A stretch of 45,884 nucleotides of DNA from an uncultured Microcaldota archaeon (lineage in GTDB: Archaea; Micrarchaeota; Micrarchaeia; Anstonellales; Bilamarchaeaceae), in NCBI GenBank assembly GCA_903828955.1, contig CAIKOA010000005.1, forward strand, positions 1-45,884, given 5' to 3'. The translations under genes and the position numbers were made by a program. Below, piece after piece: positions 38,934 to 45,884 of this stretch; position 1 is the first letter of the stretch; each line of letters opens with the position of its first letter. The notes beneath the pieces are model-generated. The model did not search any database, had not been told where the DNA came from, and saw nothing but the letters and a program-made list of their open reading frames with translations.

Positions 38934-40061
38934 TTAGAAGCTGATTACGGACTCCATCACCATTTCCTGCTTCTCTTTCTGGGGCTCGTCTCCGAAGAGG
39001 TGCGGGGCGCTCACCCCGGTAACCACTGCGATTACTTCAACGGAGTTGCCCAAGGATTCGTTCACCCGGGCACCCATCTTGATTTCAGCCTCATTGTCGA
39101 AATCTGCGGAAATGCCCTCGCAAATCCTGGTTGCGTCCCCTAGGCTCATGCTCGCGCCGCCTTCGACATGCAGAAGCGCGCCCTTTGCGCCTTCTAGCGG
39201 AACGCCTATTAACGGGCTGTGGCGCGTGCTCGTGACGGTTTCTTCAACCATGTCGGTGCCTTTCCCGGTCCCCTTTCCAATGGTAATCATTGCAAGGCCG
39301 CCGTTCTTCATCACTGATTTCACGTCAGCGTAATCTACGTTCATCATGCTCGGGAGCACAATGAGGTCGGAAATCCCGCGCACCGCCTTATTCGTGATTT
39401 CATCTGCAAGCGCAAATGCCTTGTCGAGCGGAAGGTTCGGCGCGTATTGGACGAGCCTGTCGTTTTCAACTACGATTACCGTGTCCGCCTCCTTCATGAG
39501 GCACTTCAGGCCCGCGCGCGCCCTGTGCATTCTTGAACGCTCTATCTTGAACGGGTAGGTAACTACTCCGATTACTGTTGCGCCCTGCTCCTTTGCGAGC
39601 CTTGCAACAATGGGGGCTGCGCCCGTTCCCGTTCCTCCGCCCATTCCTGCGCATACGAATACGATTTCATTTTCTCCGATTAATTTTGCGAGCGCGCCTC
39701 TATCCGCATCCGCGGCTTTTGCGCCGATGACCGGATCTCCTCCGCTTCCGAGGCCCTTCGTTACTGCGCGGCCGAGAAGGTGCTTGTGGTGCGCAGTCAC
39801 CATGTCCAGGTGAAGCTTGTCCGTATTGAGCGCGATTGTGCGCGCGCTTGTGATTCCTGCCTTTGTAAGGCGGCTCACCGCGTTGCATCCTGCGCCGCCA
39901 ACTCCTATTACCGAAATGCGCACTGCAGAGTTCTCATCAATCTCCTTCTGGGAGGATTCCACCGGGGGGGCTGTTGGAGTTTCTACGCAGCAAACTTCAT
40001 TTTTGGATGGAGCCGCCCCTGCCTTTTCATTTCTTACGTCATTGATAATGCCTTCAAGCAT
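38934..40061 (-). CDS. ftsZ: FtsZ cell division GTPase (copy A)
   Basis: A 375-aa FtsZ, a tubulin-like GTPase that polymerises at midcell. Residues 1-45 are a disordered extension. The GTPase core shows ISVIGVGGAGCNAV, GAGMGGG-type loop [30 protein letters not shown], and the catalytic T7 loop MNVDYADVKSV (Asn-x-Asp-x-x-Asp). A short C-terminal tail ends EKQEMVMESVISF. ATG 40061 is preceded by GGTGA with 5 nt spacing and is preferred over GTG 40070. It lies downstream of copy B on the same strand, but a hairpin lies between them. Many archaea have two FtsZ proteins; I do not assign FtsZ1 or FtsZ2. Confidence 0.94.
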   Translation of the reverse strand: MLEGIINDVRNEKAGAAPSKNEVCCVETPTAPPVESSQKEIDENSAVRISVIGVGGAGCNAVSRLTKAGITSARTIALNTDKLHLDMVTAHHKHLLGRAVTKGLGSGGDPVIGAKAADADRGALAKLIGENEIVFVCAGMGGGTGTGAAPIVARLAKEQGATVIGVVTYPFKIERSRMHRARAGLKCLMKEADTVIVVENDRLVQYAPNLPLDKAFALADEITNKAVRGISDLIVLPSMMNVDYADVKSVMKNGGLAMITIGKGTGKGTDMVEETVTSTRHSPLIGVPLEGAKGALLHVEGGASMSLGDATRICEGISADFDNEAEIKMGARVNESLGNSVEVIAVVTGVSAPHLFGDEPQKEKQEMVMESVISF

Positions 40062-40106
40062 ATTGGTCACCGCATAGAAATAGGAAATAAGAAATAAAAA
40101 GGGATA

Positions 40107-40134
40107 GGTCCGTTTCCCGAAGGAAAACGGATCC
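40107..40134. terminator. Hairpin between the two ftsZ genes
   Basis: The arms GGTCCGTTTCC (40107-40117) and GGAAAACGGATCC (40122-40134) pair with two one-base bulges around CGAA. T6 follows on the plus strand (40135-40140), and CTTTTTATTTC follows on the minus strand. This is a likely 3'-end signal of the upstream ftsZ gene, which would make the two ftsZ genes at least partly separate transcription units. Confidence 0.45.
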
Positions 40135-40154
40135 TTTTTTGGACGCGTGCGCGT

Positions 40155-41240
40155 TCAGCCGAGCATCTCAAGGTCGCCGCTGAATGCGGAGGCCCCCGAG
40201 GAGCTTTCGTTCTGCGCTTCGTAGTCGCGGCCGAGAATGGATGCGCCCTTCACGCCGGTAACGATGGCAACGATTTCGAGTTTGCCCTCGTAGTTCTGCA
40301 TTATGCGTGCGCCCCATTTCACGTTCGCTTCTGCATCCATCCGATCAGTGATGATCTCTCCCGCCTTGATTGCGTCACCAAGGGTGAGGTCGCTTCCACC
40401 GGAGATGTGGATGATTGCGCCGCGTGCGCCTTCGAAGTCAACGTCGAGCAGCCTGTTCTTGATGACTGCATCCGCTGCTGCGGTAACCTTATCGGTTCCC
40501 TTTCCTTCGCCGACTGCGATGAAGCCTACTCCTCCGCCCTGCATGATTGCGCGGACATCCGCGAAGTCGATGTTAATGAGGGACGGCTGGGTAATCGTCC
40601 AGACAAGGCCGCTGATTGCCCTTGCCAGGATTTCATCCGCAACTGCAAATGCTTCCGACATTGGGAGGTTGGGCACCAATTGCACCAGCCTGTTGTTGTC
40701 CAGGATAATGACTGAGTCGCAGTTTGCCCTGAGCTTTGCAATGCACTCGTCTGCTTTCTTCCTTCTTGCGCGTTCAAGGGCGAACGGGTAGGTGACCATT
40801 GCTACGACGATTGCGCCCTGCTCTTTTGCAATGGCTGCAACGACCGGGGCCGCTCCGCCTCCTGTTCCCCCTCCCATTCCTGCGCAGATGAATACAAGGT
40901 GTGCGCCTTCGAGTTCCCTCTCTATGAGTGGGCGGTCAACTTCCGCGGACTTTGTTCCAAGGTCCGGGTAGCCTCCTGCGCCTAGCCCCTTTGTGATGCT
41001 CCTTCCTATGAGCACGCGGGTCGCCTTCTCGTGGACCTGCTTAAGGTGCTGCTTATCGGTGTTGATTGCGACAAGTGCGCTTCCCTTTACTCCAGACTTT
41101 ATCAGCCTGTTAATGGTGTTGTTTCCAGCCCCACCTACACCGCAGGTCACGATTTTAATCGATTCAGAGCTGTCCGTTTCGTCCATGGCGTTCTTTTCGG
41201 GCGCCTTCTCTCCAACTACTGATTTTACCAAGTCATCCAT
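40155..41240 (-). CDS. ftsZ: FtsZ cell division GTPase (copy B)
   Basis: A 361-aa FtsZ. After a 26-aa acidic N-tail comes the GTPase core: [19 protein letters not shown], the G-loop [38 protein letters not shown] and the T7 loop [13 protein letters not shown] with its Asp residues. The signature differs from copy A (GGGTGGG against GGGTGTG). The C-terminal tail (about 15 aa) ends FSGDLEMLG and is unlike that of copy A, so the two probably bind different partners. ATG 41240 is preceded by AGGCGATATT, and a TATA-like TATTTAAAGC lies near 41275-41284. The two copies are neighbours, so they may be ancient paralogues. Confidence 0.94.
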   Translation of the reverse strand: MDDLVKSVVGEKAPEKNAMDETDSSESIKIVTCGVGGAGNNTINRLIKSGVKGSALVAINTDKQHLKQVHEKATRVLIGRSITKGLGAGGYPDLGTKSAEVDRPLIERELEGAHLVFICAGMGGGTGGGAAPVVAAIAKEQGAIVVAMVTYPFALERARRKKADECIAKLRANCDSVIILDNNRLVQLVPNLPMSEAFAVADEILARAISGLVWTITQPSLINIDFADVRAIMQGGGVGFIAVGEGKGTDKVTAAADAVIKNRLLDVDFEGARGAIIHISGGSDLTLGDAIKAGEIITDRMDAEANVKWGARIMQNYEGKLEIVAIVTGVKGASILGRDYEAQNESSSGASAFSGDLEMLG

Positions 41241-41360
41241 AATATCGCCTGTAGGTAATTGGGCTGGCAGCAGCTTTAAATAGGCTTTTTTCTCTGACGA
41301 GCCTGAAAATACACATTGGTTGAGGAATTAATACAGGAGGGAAGGGGGAACGTCGGAAAG

Positions 41361-41382
41361 GATATAAATGTATGCACTGCAT
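41361..41382 (+). promoter_or_regulatory. VapBC promoter with operator-like palindrome
   Basis: GATATAAATG (41361-41370) is a TATA box about 25-30 bp before the VapB start at 41393. The 11-bp palindrome ATGCA-C-TGCAT (41372-41382) lies between them, where an antitoxin could bind to repress the operon. The same half-sites recur upstream of the RelBE-type module. Confidence 0.55.
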
Positions 41383-41392
41383 GTATTTACCC

Positions 41393-41629
41393 ATGGTGAA
41401 AGTAATCACCATCAGGGACGATGTTTACGAACGTCTGAGCGACCTGAAAAAGCGCAACCTGATGAGCTTCTCGGAAGCAATAGACATGCTGCTGAAAGAG
41501 GGAAAGGCAACCAGGGAGGGGCTCTTCGAGAAGGCCGGGATGCTCAAAGAAGGGGACATCGACAGGAATGTGCTGAGAAGGATGAGGAGTTGGGAGAATG
41601 CCGACCAAACCAACGAAACTATGCCTTGA
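41393..41629 (+). CDS. vapB: VapB-type antitoxin
   Basis: A 78-aa antitoxin of the archaeal VapB/UPF0330 (DUF217) kind. The N-terminus is VKVITIRDDVYERLSDLKKRNLMSFSEAIDMLL, a ribbon-helix-helix-like segment that binds operator DNA and dimerises. The C-terminal half (KATREGLFEKAGMLKEGDIDRNVLRRM) would wrap around the toxin. ATG 41393 fits the TATA position; the in-frame ATG at 41372 falls inside the palindrome. The reading frame overlaps the toxin gene by 32 bp, so translation is coupled. Family call is by pattern. Confidence 0.82.
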   Translation: MVKVITIRDDVYERLSDLKKRNLMSFSEAIDMLLKEGKATREGLFEKAGMLKEGDIDRNVLRRMRSWENADQTNETMP

Positions 41630-41987
41630 CACTGAAGTCGTCCTGGATTTCTTCCGCGGCGACCAGAAAACCGTGCAGAAGATACGGCAGGTTTCACAGA
41701 AGGAGATCATCTGCATAACCTCGCTTACCTACTTCGAGCTCCTTGTTGCGATAAGGGGGTCCGAGAAGTGGGATGTGATAAAGGCGGTAAATAGTTTTGA
41801 AATACTCAATTTCGACGGGCAGGTATCGGTAAAGGCATCCAGGATATATGAGCAGCTCAAAGATGCAAAAACCCAGATCGGGCTGCGGGAGATTATGACT
41901 GCGGCGACCTGCGCAGCGAACGATGCGGTCCTGTTCACGAAGAACAGGCAGGCATACGAGGGGATAAAGGGGCTGAATTTCGTATGA
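41598..41987 (+). CDS. vapC: VapC-like PIN toxin
   Basis: A 129-aa PIN-domain protein, normally a Mg2+-dependent endoribonuclease that cleaves tRNA or rRNA. The first acid is Asp11 (LCLDTEVVLDFF), the second Glu47 (TYFELLVAI). At the third site, canonical D-x-I/L-A-A is IGLREIMTAA with Glu98 replacing Asp. In the fourth region FTKNRQAYEGI, the usual Asp at Asn+3 is Ala119. Activity may therefore be altered, although Glu98 can bind metal and Glu121 is nearby. ATG 41598 lies inside vapB. A stem and T-run 65-95 bp downstream (42052-42082) form a probable terminator. Confidence 0.85.
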   Translation: MPTKPTKLCLDTEVVLDFFRGDQKTVQKIRQVSQKEIICITSLTYFELLVAIRGSEKWDVIKAVNSFEILNFDGQVSVKASRIYEQLKDAKTQIGLREIMTAATCAANDAVLFTKNRQAYEGIKGLNFV

Positions 41988-42051
41988 ATATCATGCTAAT
42001 TGAATGGGTTGGCAAAGCGACGAGGAAAAATAGGCAAGGACCAACGGGCTC

Positions 42052-42082
42052 TGCGCGTATGCGCATCCCCTCCTCTTTTTTT
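42052..42082 (+). terminator. Hairpin plus T-run after VapBC
   Basis: TGCGC-GTAT-GCGCA (42052-42065) is a 5-bp stem followed 10 nt later by a run of seven T (42076-42082). It lies between the VapBC and RelBE-type modules and probably ends the first transcript. Confidence 0.5.
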
Positions 42083-42130
42083 AATTAAGGAAATTATGAT
42101 TCACCCCTGTTTTTGAGGGAAAGGAAAGCT

Positions 42131-42171
42131 TTTTATGCACTATCTGTACATATAATGCACAGTGAATGCAT
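42131..42171 (+). promoter_or_regulatory. RelBE promoter with operator-like half-sites
   Basis: CTTTTTATGC (from 42129) and ACATATAATG (42148-42157) are candidate TATA boxes. ATGCA (42155-42159) and TGCAT (42167-42171) form an inverted repeat with a 7-nt spacer right before the antitoxin ATG; ATGCAC also occurs at 42135-42140. The half-sites match those of the VapBC promoter. Confidence 0.5.
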
Positions 42172-42402
42172 ATGAACATAAACCTGAAAGTAACCGGGGT
42201 GGCGGAGCAGGCAATCGAAAAGATGATATCCCAGGGCTATGCCTCGAATAAAACCGAAGCGGTCAGGCTTGCCCTTCTGGATTACGAGCACCACTATCTC
42301 GAAAAGGGAGAGGAGAAAATGGGGAAGGGCGATGTGCGCGACCTGCAGGAAGCAATAAAAGAGTATAAGGCCGGGAAGACTGTTTCGCTGGAGGGCCTCT
42401 GA
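42172..42402 (+). CDS. RelB-like antitoxin
   Basis: A 76-aa protein of ribbon-helix-helix antitoxin type. NINLKVTGVAEQAIEKMISQGYASNKTEAVRLALLDYEHH has the strand, helix, turn and helix order of RHH proteins, with the YASNKTEAVRLAL segment typical. The C-terminal 35 residues (MGKGDVRDLQEAIKEYKAGKTVSLEGL) should bind the toxin. The stop overlaps the toxin start by one base (TGATG). ATG 42172 or 42166 may be used; the promoter suggests a leaderless transcript. The operator-like ATGCA/TGCAT pair overlaps the start region. Confidence 0.8.
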   Translation: MNINLKVTGVAEQAIEKMISQGYASNKTEAVRLALLDYEHHYLEKGEEKMGKGDVRDLQEAIKEYKAGKTVSLEGL

Positions 42403-42659
42403 TGCTTGAAGTGCGCCTTGCAAAGCAGGCTGTGAAGTTCCTCAGGAGCCTTCCGGAGGATTACCGCGGAGCGGTTAAAGTGCGCCTGCGGCAGCTTGAA
42501 CAGAACCATTTTCCGCATGGGGCGCTGCAGCTTAAGGGGCATGAATCGTGCTTCAGGATACGGGTCGGCCCCTTCAGGATTCAGTACTATTTTATGGAAA
42601 AGGAAAAAGTTGTGCTTATCTATAAAATTTCAAAACGAGATGAAACAACCTACAAATAA
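42402..42659 (+). CDS. relE: RelE/ParE-family toxin
   Basis: An 85-aa RelE-type toxin, a ribosome-dependent mRNA interferase in the RelE branch. It starts MLEVRLAKQAVKFLRSLPEDYRGAVKVRL, with a middle turn HFPHGALQLKGHESCFRIRVGPFRIQYYF and the C-terminus VVLIYKISKRDETTYK. Arg and Lys in RIRVGPFRIQYY and the terminal KRDETTY fit RelE active-site positions. The gene overlaps the antitoxin gene and ends one base before the convergent ligase gene. Which RelE or ParE branch it belongs to is not settled. Confidence 0.85.
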   Translation: MLEVRLAKQAVKFLRSLPEDYRGAVKVRLRQLEQNHFPHGALQLKGHESCFRIRVGPFRIQYYFMEKEKVVLIYKISKRDETTYK

Positions 42660-44372
42660 TCAGGAAAACTTGTGCATTTCCTCTACTTCTTTTGTTGTTG
42701 TTGCGTCGAACGGGGCGCGGTCGTCCCTTATTCTCACCATTCTAGGGAACCTTAATGCGAATCCTTTCCCTTCTTCCCTTCCGCAGGTGTGCGTTGGGGA
42801 GCGCGTAATATTATCATATGCTATTTCCACTACATATTTGGGCTGGACCCAGAAATCGGGCTCCATTACGTAGTCTAGGTTGAGCGGGGCATGCTTCATC
42901 TTGTCCTTTTCGAGCATTTTCTGGAATTTTTCCATTTCTTCTTCTGTGAAACCGCTTCCGACCTTTGCGATTGTTTCGAACCTTGCGGTATCCTCATTGT
43001 AAACTGCTACAAGGAGGCCTCCAAAGCCGAATTTTGTCCTTGAGCCCTTTCCTCTGTAATATCCGACTACTACTGCATCAACAGTATCCATTTCCTTTCC
43101 ATAGGATTTCTTGAGTTTTATCCAGGCGAATTTCCTCTTTCCGGCTGTGTAGGGCGCGTTCAGGTCCTTGGCCATTATTCCTTCGAGGCGCATCCTGAGT
43201 GCGGCTTGGAATAAGGAGCTAACTTCTTCTGGAATACTAACTAAACGCATCTTGCTGAGTTCGATATTCTCCTGCGGAAGGAAGGATTCCAGTTTTTTCC
43301 TTCTTTCTGCATAAGGAAGCTGGGTGCAATCCTCTCCTTCCAGATAGTGGATGTCGAATGCGAATACGTAAAGCGGATATTTTTCAGATGCCTCCTCCAA
43401 TCCGTATTTCCTCCTCCTGTGCATTGTTTCCTGGAAGGAATAGAACCGTTTTTCCTCTTCGTTGTATGCGAGGGCTTCCCCTTCAAAAATTACTTCTTTG
43501 GGCGGGAGGGATTCGACCGCTTTTACTACATCCGGGAACATGTGCGTCATTTTTTCCAGCCTGCGCGAGTAGATTTCAACGCGGTTGTCCCGCTTGTGCA
43601 CCGCGATTCGGAACCCGTCGTATTTGTATTCAACTGCGCACTTGCCCAGTTTTGCAATAATTTCCTCGGAGGTGCGCAGGCGTTCGGCGAGTGCGGGCAT
43701 TATCGGCTTGAAAACTTCTATTTTGAAATCCGCAATTTTCTTCGGGTCTTCTTTGAATGCGCGCGCAACGTATCCAATATCCGAGCAGAGGTTGTAGGCG
43801 CGCTCAATGGATTCTCGCAGCGATTTGTCGCCGACGTGCGAAACGCTGAGTGCATCTAAAATTGTGGGGTCTCCAACCCCGAGGCGGAGCTGCCCGAGCG
43901 CAAACCTCGTAATATACCTTGCTTCAAGCGGGCTTGCATTATTGTAAAGTTCAACCAGCCTCTTGATTTTCATATCTTGCGAGCCTGCGCCTGCTGCGCG
44001 GGAGATTTTGAACATTGAATTGTATACGGAAACCACGCTAAGTGGAGAAGTGAAGAGGGACTGCTGCCTTTTATTTGAAAGGAGTTTTTCCGCAACTATT
44101 CCCAGGTCCCCTTCCTTCTCGAAGTCTTTTTCAACCTGGGAGTAAGGATAGCCGGAGGCCTGGTGGATTGCTTCAAGTACGAATTTTTCTCCCATTCCAA
44201 GGTCCACGCCTTCATAAGGAGGGCGGAGCTCGCCTTGTATTATGTAGGAAACCCTCTCCGCTTCTTCAGGGGTTGTTTTTTCGAAAAGCCGGGCCAGCAG
44301 ATCAGTCATTTCAAGGCGGCCGCTCTTCTGCTCGATTTGGTCGAAAGCTTTTGCAACCTCCCCGAAAAGCAT
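42660..44372 (-). CDS. lig: ATP-dependent DNA ligase
   Basis: A 570-aa replicative-type DNA ligase joining Okazaki fragments with ATP. The N-terminal DNA-binding domain covers about 1-230 (YITRFALGQLRLGVGDPTILDAL). The adenylation domain has the nucleotide-binding lysine in EYKYDGFRIAVHK (Lys250), IEIYSRR-like VEIYSRRLEKMTHMFPDV, FEGEALAYN, and EGIMAKDLNAPYTAGKRKFAWIKLKKSY. The C-terminal OB-fold follows with VDAVVVGYYRGKG. Length matches archaeal Lig. A TATA box (CCTTTTATTG on this strand, about 44394-44403) places the start at ATG 44372, rather than TTG 44396. The 3' end directly meets the toxin gene. Confidence 0.96.
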   Translation of the reverse strand: MLFGEVAKAFDQIEQKSGRLEMTDLLARLFEKTTPEEAERVSYIIQGELRPPYEGVDLGMGEKFVLEAIHQASGYPYSQVEKDFEKEGDLGIVAEKLLSNKRQQSLFTSPLSVVSVYNSMFKISRAAGAGSQDMKIKRLVELYNNASPLEARYITRFALGQLRLGVGDPTILDALSVSHVGDKSLRESIERAYNLCSDIGYVARAFKEDPKKIADFKIEVFKPIMPALAERLRTSEEIIAKLGKCAVEYKYDGFRIAVHKRDNRVEIYSRRLEKMTHMFPDVVKAVESLPPKEVIFEGEALAYNEEEKRFYSFQETMHRRRKYGLEEASEKYPLYVFAFDIHYLEGEDCTQLPYAERRKKLESFLPQENIELSKMRLVSIPEEVSSLFQAALRMRLEGIMAKDLNAPYTAGKRKFAWIKLKKSYGKEMDTVDAVVVGYYRGKGSRTKFGFGGLLVAVYNEDTARFETIAKVGSGFTEEEMEKFQKMLEKDKMKHAPLNLDYVMEPDFWVQPKYVVEIAYDNITRSPTHTCGREEGKGFALRFPRMVRIRDDRAPFDATTTKEVEEMHKFS

Positions 44373-44503
44373 GGGAGTGAATACGGCGAAAAACAATAAA
44401 AGGGCAACTGTCCGCCCAAAAAACCCCTACAAAAATGCTTGTACGCATATTAATAAATATTTGCGGAGAACAGTACCAAAAACAAGAGAGAAGTGTGCAA
44501 GCG

Positions 44504-45322
44504 ATGAGCGACCAACAGCAGGCAGAAGTCGGCCAAGGAGTAATCCACATAGACCATGAGAGGCTGAAGCAATTCCTTTATGATGACCGCGAACGCTGCC
44601 TGATTGCGTTCAAGGCCATGAACGAAATCTTCTTCGGAAACAAGTCTAATGCGCCCGAAATGCGGGAAAAAATGGTTGAAATGGTCTCTTCTTCTGCGGA
44701 AAAATACAGGGAACTCATACTCAGGCACGACGACCGCGCGGTGCAGACGCTCTCGCTCGCCTTTGCGGAGGTAATACTCAAGCAGGCGGGCAAGAAGGCC
44801 CCGGACTTTGCCGTTGAAGCATTCGAAGCCTCCCTGAACACCAGGAGCGTCGAGGCCTGCGAATACGCGGAGAGGATCGTACATGGTTATCTGTCCGATG
44901 CGGAAAAACGCGGTAAACTGATGGCCGCGCTTTCTTCCGAGGTAATGCTCAACCGCAGCTGGGAAAGGTGCAGGATATACAGGAGGCTCGCGACAGCGGC
45001 GCTCGGGTATGCGGATTCGCGCGAAACCGCGGTTAGCGTGCTGGGGAGCGTCCTTTCGTATCGGAATGCGCAGCCCAAGGAGAGGGAGAGCGCACTCATA
45101 AAGCTCTGGGACCAGCTCCTGAAAGGAACGGACATAAGCGTGGCTGAAAAGGACATCGTGAAGGTTGCGGCGAACAGGAACGATTTGCTTTTTGAGGCGG
45201 CAAGGGGGCTTCTTTCGGATGCGAAGAGGCTTGATTTCAACAGGCCCGAGCAGAAGACGCTCAGGATGCCTATTCCGGCGCAGGTTCCGCTTCGCCTTGC
45301 GCGCTCCGCGGCAACCGCTTAA
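44504..45322 (+). CDS. Helical protein, unknown (272 aa)
   Basis: A 272-aa soluble protein with a helical-repeat-like pattern (LKQFLYDDRERCLIAFKAMNEIFFG; EKYRELILRHDDRAVQTLSLAFAEVIL; RSVEACEYAERIVHGYLSDAEKR) that recalls HEAT or armadillo repeats, but no family is recognised. The N-terminus is Gln-rich (SDQQQAEVGQG) and the C-terminus basic (LRLARSAATA). ATG 44504 is chosen; a TATA-like GCATATTAATAAATA (44446-44460) is upstream. It is divergent from the ligase gene across about 130 bp and next to the IS200 element on the other side. Function is unknown. Confidence 0.6.
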   Translation: MSDQQQAEVGQGVIHIDHERLKQFLYDDRERCLIAFKAMNEIFFGNKSNAPEMREKMVEMVSSSAEKYRELILRHDDRAVQTLSLAFAEVILKQAGKKAPDFAVEAFEASLNTRSVEACEYAERIVHGYLSDAEKRGKLMAALSSEVMLNRSWERCRIYRRLATAALGYADSRETAVSVLGSVLSYRNAQPKERESALIKLWDQLLKGTDISVAEKDIVKVAANRNDLLFEAARGLLSDAKRLDFNRPEQKTLRMPIPAQVPLRLARSAATA

Positions 45323-45339
45323 GTAAAGCTTAACGCGCC

Positions 45340-45884
45340 TCGCCTATCCCCACAGCAAGCTATGGGGCATTACGGCTCGGCGAAATCAATCAACCTCAGC
45401 TGTTCCCCCTTTCCTCCCTGTTTCTTGATGTAGTTCCTGATTACTCCTGCATTCGAGCCTTCTCCTACTGTTGCGATATATCCGCCATCGCCCCAAAATT
45501 CTCCGCCCCACAGTTCCTTTTTTATCTCTGGGAATTCATTGAACATTTCTCTGGCAGTTATGCTCTTGGTGATCTGGATTACTCTTGACGGAGAGTATCT
45601 GGGGGCGGCTTGCACAAGTATGTGCACATGGTCTTCATCAAAGCCTATTGTTTCTGCTGAGATATAGTACCTTTTCTCTATTTCGAGCATGATTTTCTTA
45701 ATGTGCTCTGCATACTTCTCCTTCATGAAAATATCCTTCCTGTATTTCACTACGAAGCACATGTGGTACTTTATCTCGTACACCTTGTGGCAGGCACGTA
45801 TGACGTCACGCATGGTATAAAAACTACGCGAGGATTTATTTAGCCACTGCAAGCAGTGGGGAACTAACCCCAACTAGGATTAGA
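45340..45884 (-). mobile_element. IS200-type element (runs to window edge)
   Basis: A TnpA-only element of the IS200/IS605 class, which moves as single-stranded DNA. The tnpA gene is flanked by subterminal hairpins. On the left (right end by tnpA orientation) arms CCCCACAGC and GCTATGGGG (45348-45356/45359-45367) pair with one mismatch. On the right (left end) CCACTG/CAGTGG with loop CAAG (45844-45859) is followed by GGGG/CCCC (45858-45861/45868-45871). TnpB is absent. The exact right boundary cannot be seen and may lie beyond the window. Confidence 0.75.
45370..45813 (-). CDS. tnpA: IS200/IS605 family transposase TnpA
   Basis: A 147-aa Y1 HUH transposase. It begins MRDVIRACHKVYEIKYHMCFVVKYRKDIF. 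The HUH site is FDEDHVHILVQAAP with His62 and His64, and the nucleophile is Tyr128 in VIRNYIKKQGG, as in IS200 transposases (family length about 140-150). All expected parts are present, so the enzyme looks intact. ATG 45813 is used; the upstream frame through the hairpin is not family-like. It cuts and joins single strands at the subterminal hairpins. Confidence 0.94.
   Translation of the reverse strand: MRDVIRACHKVYEIKYHMCFVVKYRKDIFMKEKYAEHIKKIMLEIEKRYYISAETIGFDEDHVHILVQAAPRYSPSRVIQITKSITAREMFNEFPEIKKELWGGEFWGDGGYIATVGEGSNAGVIRNYIKKQGGKGEQLRLIDFAEP

Overview
The window looks like a chromosome segment of a DPANN-type archaeon; a Diapherotrites or Micrarchaeota affiliation is my inference, not something the sequence proves. 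The archaeal evidence is direct: both subunits of family D DNA polymerase (DP1, DP2), two FtsZ paralogues, an ATP-dependent DNA ligase, an AglB/STT3 oligosaccharyltransferase, Pop5 of RNase P, UPF0147, RtcA, a split (intron-containing) tRNA gene, tRNAs without encoded CCA, an archaeal-type initiator tRNA, TATA boxes about 25 bp before leaderless starts, and Shine-Dalgarno sequences mainly at internal operon genes. Base composition is near 50% GC and genes are tightly packed, many overlapping by a few bases.

Layout. 1-6.6 kb: envelope genes (a DUF4349-type lipoprotein, a lipoprotein-like DJ-1/PfpI protein, a polytopic membrane protein, the LemA/HtpX pair), then Pop5, PurE and a large membrane-anchored exported protein. 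6.6-9.6 kb: a short TrmI-like tRNA methyltransferase, tRNA-Ala(UGC), initiator tRNA-Met, small unknown proteins, a winged-helix regulator and a Cys-rich exported protein. 9.6-14.2 kb: isoprenoid and glycan functions (class II HMG-CoA reductase, a GPT/MraY-type transferase, a sugar nucleotidyltransferase, a DUF92 protein) with RtcA. 14.2-20 kb: MBL hydrolase, wHTH and TraB operon, tRNA-Lys(CUU), an orphan substrate-binding lipoprotein and CysS. 20-26.2 kb: two very large unrecognised helical proteins (898 and 1153 aa), followed by two tandem DUF4870-like membrane proteins. 27.3-34 kb: DP1-DP2 operon, DP2 carrying a 461-aa intein, next to UPF0147 and tRNA-Arg(UCU). 34-35.9 kb: a structured noncoding stretch flanked by 16-bp direct repeats, a tiny acidic peptide gene and an unknown 403-aa protein. 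35.9-41.2 kb: AglB and two FtsZ genes. 41.3-42.7 kb: two toxin-antitoxin modules (VapBC and RelBE types). 42.7 kb to the end: DNA ligase, an unknown helical protein, and an IS200-type element reaching the right edge.

The most striking observation is tRNA-Arg(UCU), whose gene is interrupted in the T-loop by a 34-nt intron with a textbook bulge-helix-bulge; the apparent N-terminus of the neighbouring UPF0147 frame is really the 3' exon of this tRNA. Other points of note: an intein sitting one residue before the catalytic Asp-x-Asp of DP2 and ending in Gln; a similar long hairpin directly after two unrelated tRNA genes; an exported DJ-1 homologue with Trp beside the nucleophile Cys; matching ATGCA/TGCAT half-sites in both toxin-antitoxin promoters; and the pair of giant proteins. 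No CRISPR array, rRNA or phage module was seen.
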